A stretch of DNA of 64,000 nt from Pararhizobium mangrovi. GTDB lineage: Bacteria > Pseudomonadota > Alphaproteobacteria > Rhizobiales > Rhizobiaceae. Position numbers and translations under genes: made by a program. Position 1 is the stretch's first letter; each line of letters opens with the position of its first letter. Shown here in pieces: positions 58,889-64,000 of the stretch. The notes under the pieces were generated by a model. It made no database searches. It was not told where the DNA came from and saw only the letters and a program-made list of their open reading frames with translations. The stretch is taken from NCBI RefSeq assembly GCF_006516965.1, contig NZ_VHLH01000002.1, forward strand, positions 62,001-126,000, read 5' to 3'.

Positions 58889-59776
58889 ATGGCTCCTCGC
58901 AACCGGAAAGCAAAAGGAAGCCGGCTTTTGGAAACGCCATTTCCGCCGTTCGAGCCGAACGGGCCAGACAACACCGGCGGCCGCGGCCCGCGCCTTCGCG
59001 AGATCTCTCCGCGGCTGATGATCCCGAACCTCATCACCGTGCTCGCGATCTGTTCCGGACTGACCGGCGTGCGCATGGCTTTCGAGCAGCGTTTCGAGCT
59101 CGCCGTGGCGCTGGTGCTGCTCGCGGCGTTCCTCGATGGCATCGACGGGCGCGTGGCGCGGCTTCTCAAGGCGACGTCGAAGTTCGGCACGCAGATGGAT
59201 TCGCTTGCCGATATCGTCAATTTTGGGATTGCGCCGTCGCTCGTGCTCTATTCGTTCCTGCTCGATCAGGCGCGTTCGCTCGGCTGGATCGCGGCGATGA
59301 TGTACGCCGTCGCGGCGGGCCTTCGGCTGGCGCGCTTCAACGTCATGGCGGAACGCGAGATCAAGGCCGTCTGGCAGGCGGATTATTTCCTCGGCGTGCC
59401 GGCGCCGGCCGGCGCGATGCTCGTGCTGCTTCCGGTCTATCTCGGCTTCCTCGGCATTCCGCAGGGGCCGGTCTTCGCCTATCTCGCCTCGCTCTATACG
59501 GTGCTCGTCGGCTTCTGCCTCATCAGCCGGCTGCCCGTATGGTCGGGCAAGTCGCTCGGTGGGCGCATCCGGCGCGACCTCGTCCTGCCCGTTCTGCTTC
59601 TCCTCGTCCTCTACGTCGCCTTCCTGATGAGCTTTACCTGGGAGACGATGACACTGACGGCGCTCGCCTATCTCGGCTCGCTGCCCTTCAGCGCGCGCGC
59701 ATGGGGGCGCCGCTACGGAGCGGAGGCGAGCGTGGAGATCGACCCGAACAGCCTGACGGAGACGACGGCGGAATAG
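58889..59776 (+). CDS. pssA: CDP-diacylglycerol-serine O-phosphatidyltransferase
   Basis: 295 residues. The CDP-alcohol phosphotransferase motif is DGIDGRVARLLKATSKFGTQ followed by MDSLAD (about residues 88-115), giving the DG-AR-G-D-D pattern. Several membrane helices follow. It makes phosphatidylserine, the substrate of psd immediately upstream, so the pair makes phosphatidylethanolamine. Confidence 0.96.
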   Translation: MAPRNRKAKGSRLLETPFPPFEPNGPDNTGGRGPRLREISPRLMIPNLITVLAICSGLTGVRMAFEQRFELAVALVLLAAFLDGIDGRVARLLKATSKFGTQMDSLADIVNFGIAPSLVLYSFLLDQARSLGWIAAMMYAVAAGLRLARFNVMAEREIKAVWQADYFLGVPAPAGAMLVLLPVYLGFLGIPQGPVFAYLASLYTVLVGFCLISRLPVWSGKSLGGRIRRDLVLPVLLLLVLYVAFLMSFTWETMTLTALAYLGSLPFSARAWGRRYGAEASVEIDPNSLTETTAE

Positions 59777-59781
59777 GTGCG

Positions 59782-59801
59782 GCGCCGGTTCAATCCGGCG
59801 C
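59782..59801. terminator. Small hairpin between convergent pssA and SDR genes
   Basis: GCGCCGG and CCGGCGC pair around TTCAAT. It covers the last codons of the minus-strand SDR gene and lies 5 bases after pssA. Without T-runs it is at best a weak bidirectional terminator. Confidence 0.3.
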
Positions 59802-60527
59802 GTGGTAGGAAAGCATGCGATCCTGCCGGAAGTCGTAGAGCAGGCCGGTCGTCGTCAGTTCCGGGCCGCATAGCGTGACGAGCTTCCGTGCGACGTCGCT
59901 CGGATGCGGCAGCGTCTCCGGATCCTCGCCCGGCATCGCCTGGGCGCGCATGCGGGTGCGCGTCGCGCCGGGGTTCACGTTGACGACCCTGAGCGGCAGG
60001 CGCTGGGTTTCCGCCGCCCACACGCGGCCGATGCATTCAACCGCAGCCTTCGAGGCGGCATACGCGCTCCAGAACGGCTTGCACGAATTGGCCACACCTG
60101 ACGACAAGAGCAGCGCGCGTCCCTGATCGGACTTGGCAAGCAGCGGTTCGAGCGTGCGGATCATCCGCCATGTCGCCGTGACGTTGACGTTCATCACCTG
60201 CTCGAACACCTTCGCCTCGATATGGCCGACCGGCGAAATGACGCCGAGAATGCCGGCGTTCGCCACGAAGATGTCGAGCGTGCCCCATCGCTCGAAGATG
60301 GCCGCACCCAGCCGGTCGATCGCGTCCATGGCGGTCAGATCCATCGGCACAAGCGTCGCCGCACCGCCGGCCGCCTGGATTTCGTCGTCCAGCTCTTCCA
60401 GCCCGCCTGTCGTACGCGCGACGGCGACGACATGCGCACCCGCCTTCGCGAGTTCGAGCGCGGTGTGATAGCCGATGCCGCGCGAGGCGCCAGTGACGAC
60501 GGCGATGCGGCCGTTCAGATCGGGCAT
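59790..60527 (-). CDS. Short-chain dehydrogenase/reductase
   Basis: 245 residues from ATG 60527; the frame stays open upstream inside purF. Marks are AVVTGASRGIGYHTALELAK, FVANAGILG and the catalytic SAYAASKAAVE, then NPGATRTRMR. Genes like this follow purF in many Hyphomicrobiales. The substrate is not known. It lies 8 bases after the purF stop and is probably in the same transcript. Confidence 0.92.
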   Translation of the reverse strand: MPDLNGRIAVVTGASRGIGYHTALELAKAGAHVVAVARTTGGLEELDDEIQAAGGAATLVPMDLTAMDAIDRLGAAIFERWGTLDIFVANAGILGVISPVGHIEAKVFEQVMNVNVTATWRMIRTLEPLLAKSDQGRALLLSSGVANSCKPFWSAYAASKAAVECIGRVWAAETQRLPLRVVNVNPGATRTRMRAQAMPGEDPETLPHPSDVARKLVTLCGPELTTTGLLYDFRQDRMLSYHAPD

Positions 60528-60535
60528 GGGACGGC

Positions 60536-61996
60536 TCAACCGTTGTTGGCGAGAAGCGACAGCGTGCGAACGTTGTCCGTCGCGTCGAGATCGGTGAGTT
60601 CGGTCGGATAGTCGCCGGTAAAGCAGGCGTCGCAGAACTGGGGGCGAGCGTCGTCGCGCGCACTCTCGCCGACGGCGCGATAGAGCCCGTCCATAGAAAG
60701 GAAGGCCAGCGAATCGACGCGTATATAATCCGCCATCTCGGCGACCGACATGCGATGGGCGAGCAGCTTCGACGTCTCCGGCGTATCGACGCCGTAGAAG
60801 CACGAGGAGATCGTCGGCGGCGATGCGATGCGCATGTGCACCTCGGCCGCGCCCGCTTCCCGCATCATCTGCACGATCTTCTGCGAGGTCGTGCCGCGCA
60901 CGATCGAATCGTCGACGAGAACGATGCGCTTGCCCTCGATCAGCGCCTTGTTGGCGTTGTGCTTGAGCTTGACGCCCATGTGGCGGATGGAATCCGTCGG
61001 CTGGATGAAGGTGCGCCCGACATAGTGGTTGCGGATGATGCCGAGTTCGAAGGGCAGCTTCGCCCCTTGCGAAAAGCCGATGGCCGCCGGCACGCCGGAA
61101 TCGGGCACGGGAATGACGAGATCGGCCTCCACCGGAGCTTCGAGCGCCAGTTCCTCGCCGATCCTCTTGCGGGCGGCATAGACGTTACGCCCTTCGAGCA
61201 CGGAGTCCGGACGCGCGAAATAGACGTATTCGAAGATGCAGAAACGCGGCGAGGGGCATTCGAACGGAAAGTGGCTTTCGACGCCCTTTGCGGTGATGAC
61301 GACCACCTCGCCGGGGCGGATATCGCGCACGAAGCGCGCACCGATGATGTCGAGCGCGCAGGTCTCGGAAGCAAGGATGAACGCGCCGTCGAGATCGCCG
61401 AGGACGAGCGGGCGGATGCCCAGGGGATCGCGCGCACCGATCATCTTCTTCTGCGAGAGGCCGACGAAGGAATAGGCGCCCTCGAGCTGCTTCAGCCCGT
61501 CGATGAACTTGTCGGCGAGACGCTGCTTCTCGCTGGTCGCGACCAGATGGAGGATCGTCTCGGTGTCGGAGGTCGACGAGAAGATCGCGCCGCGCTTCTG
61601 CAGTGTGCGCTGAAGCGTGAGCGCGTTGGTGATGTTGCCGTTGTGGGCGATGGCGAAGCCGCCTCCGGCAAGCTCGGCGAAGAGCGGCTGGACGTTGCGG
61701 ATGCCGTCGTCGCCGGTCGTCGAATAGCGCGTATGGCCGATCGCGCGATCGCCCCGCAGCCGTTCCATGACAGAGGATTTGGTGAAGGTGTCGCCGATCA
61801 GGCCGACGTGCCGCTCGGTGAAGAACTGGTGGCCGTCATAGGAAACGATGCCGGCCGCTTCCTGTCCGCGGTGCTGAAGCGCGTGCAGGCCGAGGGCGAC
61901 GACAGCGGCGGCGTCCGGCTTGCCGAAGATGCCGAAAACGCCGCATTCGTCGTGAAATGCGTCGCCTTCGTCGCGAATGTCGTCGATCTCGGCCAT
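60536..61996 (-). CDS. purF: Amidophosphoribosyltransferase
   Basis: 486 residues from ATG 61996. A short propeptide leads to the Ntn nucleophile Cys in DECGVFGIFG. The PRPP site is KRIVLVDDSIVRGTT near 351. Cysteines in SPRFCIFEYVYFARPDS and in QFCDACFTGDYP fit the [4Fe-4S]-containing Bacillus-type enzyme. It starts purine synthesis. It is preceded by cvpA, the conserved pairing. Confidence 0.97.
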   Translation of the reverse strand: MAEIDDIRDEGDAFHDECGVFGIFGKPDAAAVVALGLHALQHRGQEAAGIVSYDGHQFFTERHVGLIGDTFTKSSVMERLRGDRAIGHTRYSTTGDDGIRNVQPLFAELAGGGFAIAHNGNITNALTLQRTLQKRGAIFSSTSDTETILHLVATSEKQRLADKFIDGLKQLEGAYSFVGLSQKKMIGARDPLGIRPLVLGDLDGAFILASETCALDIIGARFVRDIRPGEVVVITAKGVESHFPFECPSPRFCIFEYVYFARPDSVLEGRNVYAARKRIGEELALEAPVEADLVIPVPDSGVPAAIGFSQGAKLPFELGIIRNHYVGRTFIQPTDSIRHMGVKLKHNANKALIEGKRIVLVDDSIVRGTTSQKIVQMMREAGAAEVHMRIASPPTISSCFYGVDTPETSKLLAHRMSVAEMADYIRVDSLAFLSMDGLYRAVGESARDDARPQFCDACFTGDYPTELTDLDATDNVRTLSLLANNG

Positions 61997-62169
61997 TCGG
62001 GGACCTCTTGAGGATGCCTGCGGGAAAGCGCTGCCGTCACGGCGGCGCGAACGCGCGGGCCGGACGTCGCAGGGTACGACGGGTCGCGCGGTTGCCTGCC
62101 CGCTATGTAACACCGGAAGCGCACGTTTTAAACGGTACTGCGCCCGGCTTTCGGCCGTATGCACCGGTG

Positions 62170-62727
62170 TTACTGCGCGTCGGTATTGTCGTCCGGCGTG
62201 TCCGGGCTGTCGTCGTCCTTGCCGCGCAGCGTGTCCATCAGCTTGGTGTCCGCATGCCTCGGCAGCGCGTTTTCGAGCCGTTGCCCGAGCGAATCGATCA
62301 TCGGCTTCGTCTTCGCTTCCGCGACCCAGTCCGGCTGCTGCTTCGGAACGAGCCAGTTGAAGAACATCATCGCCACGACGATGAGGAGCAGGCCGCGCAG
62401 GGCGCCGAAGACGAAGCCGAGCACACGGTCGAGCGGGCCGATCCGGCTGTCGATGACGAAATCGGCGATCTTCATGGTGATCAGCGAGACGACGACGAGC
62501 ACGACGATGAAGATGATCGCGGCGGACCCGATCATCGCGATCGGCGGGCTCTGCGTGTAGCGGCTCGCGAGCGGGGTGAGGTCGGGATAGAAGAAATACG
62601 CCGCAGCGGCCGCGAGCACCCAGGAGACGACCGAGAGCACCTCGCGGGAGAAGCCGCGAACCATGGCGAGGACCGCCGAGAACAGCATGACGGCGATGAC
62701 GATTCCATCGAGGATCGTGATGGGCAT
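62170..62727 (-). CDS. cvpA: CvpA-family membrane protein
   Basis: 185 residues from ATG 62727. Four membrane helices (ILDGIVIAVMLFSAVLAMVR, then VVSWVLAAAAAYFF, IGSAAIIFIVVLVVVSLIT and LLLIVVAMMFF) and a polar tail. CvpA is needed for colicin V production in E. coli and for envelope stress tolerance elsewhere. It lies between radA and purF as usual, with a 173-bp gap before purF. Confidence 0.93.
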   Translation of the reverse strand: MPITILDGIVIAVMLFSAVLAMVRGFSREVLSVVSWVLAAAAAYFFYPDLTPLASRYTQSPPIAMIGSAAIIFIVVLVVVSLITMKIADFVIDSRIGPLDRVLGFVFGALRGLLLIVVAMMFFNWLVPKQQPDWVAEAKTKPMIDSLGQRLENALPRHADTKLMDTLRGKDDDSPDTPDDNTDAQ

Positions 62728-62788
62728 TGTGGCTATTTCGTCTCCGATGGTCGGTCCGATCGCAACGCGCCGGCAATCAGCGTCCTTC

Positions 62789-64000
62789 TCACTCGTCTTC
62801 GCCGGAGGCAAGGCCCGCGGAACCGGCGATCCGCGCGACGAGGTCGGGCAGGGTTTCGATTTCCGTCCATGAACCGGCGCGCTCGCCCGGAAGATCGGCC
62901 GTGCGCGAAGGCAGGACGGCTTGCTGAAACCCCAGTTTTTCCGCCTCTTTCAACCTTTGCGCCGTGTGCGCGACCGGCCGCACGGCCCCCGACAGGCTGA
63001 CTTCGCCGAAATAAACGCATTCCGCAGGCAGGGCAAGGCCGGCCAGCGACGAAACGAGCGCGGCCGCAATCGCGAGGTCGGCGGCCGGTTCGGTAATGCG
63101 ATAGCCGCCGGCGATGTTGAGATAGACGTCGTGCTGGGCGAGCCGTACGCCGCAATGCGCCTCGAGCACGGCGAGGATCATCGAAAGGCGGGCCGAATCC
63201 CAGCCGACGACGGCGCGGCGCGGCGTGCCGAGCGTCGAGGGTGCGACAAGCGCCTGCACCTCGACGAGAACCGGGCGCGTTCCCTCCATGCCCGCGAAGA
63301 CCGCGGCGCCGGGCGACTTTTCGTTGCGCTCGCCGAGAAAGAGTTCGGAAGGGTTTGCGACCTCCCGCAGGCCGAGATCCGACATCTCGAAGACGCCGAT
63401 CTCGTCGGTCGGGCCGAAGCGGTTCTTGACGGTGCGCAGAATACGGTAGTGATGGCCACGGTCGCCTTCGAAATAAAGGACCGCGTCGACCATGTGTTCC
63501 ACAACGCGCGGACCGGCGATCTGACCTTCCTTGGTCACGTGGCCGACGAGCACGACCGTCGCGCCGGTCTGCTTGGCGAAGCGGATCATGGCCTGGGCGC
63601 CCATGCGCACTTGCGTAACGGTGCCGGGCGCCGATTCGGCGAGGTCGCTCCACAGCGTCTGCACCGAATCGACGATAACGAGATCCGGGCGAGGGCCTTC
63701 GGCAAGCGTCGCGAGAATGTCCTCGACGTTCGTCTCGGCGGCGAGCATGACGTCCGTATCGGCCGCGTTCAGGCGTTGCGCGCGCAAACGCACCTGCGCG
63801 ACCGCCTCCTCGCCGGAGACGTAGATCACCCGGCATCCACCACGCGCAAGCGCTGCGGCCGCCTGCATGAGAACCGTCGACTTGCCGATGCCCGGATCGC
63901 CGCCGACGAGGATCGCCGAACCGCGCACGAAGCCGCCGCCCGTGACGCGGTCCAGTTCGCCGATGCCTGTGCCGATGCGCGGTGCATCCTCGATTTCGCC
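62789..64000 (-). CDS. radA: DNA repair protein RadA, 5' end cut by the window
   Basis: 403 residues are visible; the N-terminal zinc finger lies beyond the right edge, and the reading frame runs from 62789 to 64000 without a break. Walker A is GGDPGIGKST, the RadA-specific motif is VKNRFGPTDEIGVF, and the C-terminal Lon-like domain has NIAGGYRITEPAADLAIAAA. RadA is a RecA-like branch-migration helicase. Its stop lies 61 bases before cvpA. Confidence 0.95.
   Translation of the reverse strand, partial: GEIEDAPRIGTGIGELDRVTGGGFVRGSAILVGGDPGIGKSTVLMQAAAALARGGCRVIYVSGEEAVAQVRLRAQRLNAADTDVMLAAETNVEDILATLAEGPRPDLVIVDSVQTLWSDLAESAPGTVTQVRMGAQAMIRFAKQTGATVVLVGHVTKEGQIAGPRVVEHMVDAVLYFEGDRGHHYRILRTVKNRFGPTDEIGVFEMSDLGLREVANPSELFLGERNEKSPGAAVFAGMEGTRPVLVEVQALVAPSTLGTPRRAVVGWDSARLSMILAVLEAHCGVRLAQHDVYLNIAGGYRITEPAADLAIAAALVSSLAGLALPAECVYFGEVSLSGAVRPVAHTAQRLKEAEKLGFQQAVLPSRTADLPGERAGSWTEIETLPDLVARIAGSAGLASGEDE

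Noticed and set aside
60755-62011. 418-codon plus-strand frame opposite purF
   Set aside because: Antisense shadow; purF keeps all catalytic motifs.

Overview
The window is GC-rich chromosomal DNA of an alphaproteobacterium, most likely of the order Hyphomicrobiales (Rhizobiales). The evidence is gene order and gene families: rpoZ-rsh-DUF2062-acpS-lepB-rnc-era-recO, radA-cvpA-purF, Atm1-psd-pssA, the NadQ-type NAD regulator, an Omp2-type porin and a TIGR02301-family protein. The genus cannot be fixed from sequence alone. Both edges cut genes: an amidinotransferase-superfamily gene on the left and radA on the right, both on the minus strand.

Region 1 (1-17662) is an accessory catabolic island. 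It holds a guanidino-group-modifying enzyme (DDAH/arginine-deiminase type), a LysR regulator facing an M20 amidohydrolase and a class II aldolase, a large P-loop LuxR regulator facing a complete peptide/opine-type ABC importer, and two HyuA-type hydantoinase/oxoprolinase genes each paired with a DUF917 (S-methyl-thiohydantoin-desulfurase-type) gene. The two pairs lie in mirrored order around the solute-binding protein gene. The set reads as uptake and stepwise opening of a nitrogenous, probably hydantoin-like or thiohydantoin-like, compound. The substrate is unknown, and this is the best candidate for an undescribed pathway. A short-chain dehydrogenase relic with an internal deletion sits inside the island.

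Region 2 (17663-25384) is loosely packed. It contains a hairpin-rich gap, kup, an IS5-family transposase relic beside a tRNA-Ser(GCU), a porin with a strong terminator, about 1 kb without a recognisable gene, and a soluble lytic transglycosylase.

Region 3 (25659-43462) is core genome. It carries dapA, smpB, an SDR, UdgB and NYN-domain genes, the rpoZ/rsh to recO block, nadA, a LysM protein, nadB, and a minus-strand operon ygfZ-HD-phosphatase-nadQ. NadQ probably controls nadA through an inverted repeat just upstream of it.

Region 4 (43567-64000) has small conserved exported proteins, a Nudix hydrolase, an SRAP/HMCES protein ending in a sliding-clamp-like motif, cysS, a proline iminopeptidase, cimA, rarD, a LOG-family protein, a giant low-complexity LysM protein, an ArsR regulator with its operator over its own start codon ahead of an Atm1-type exporter, psd, pssA, an SDR, purF, cvpA and radA.
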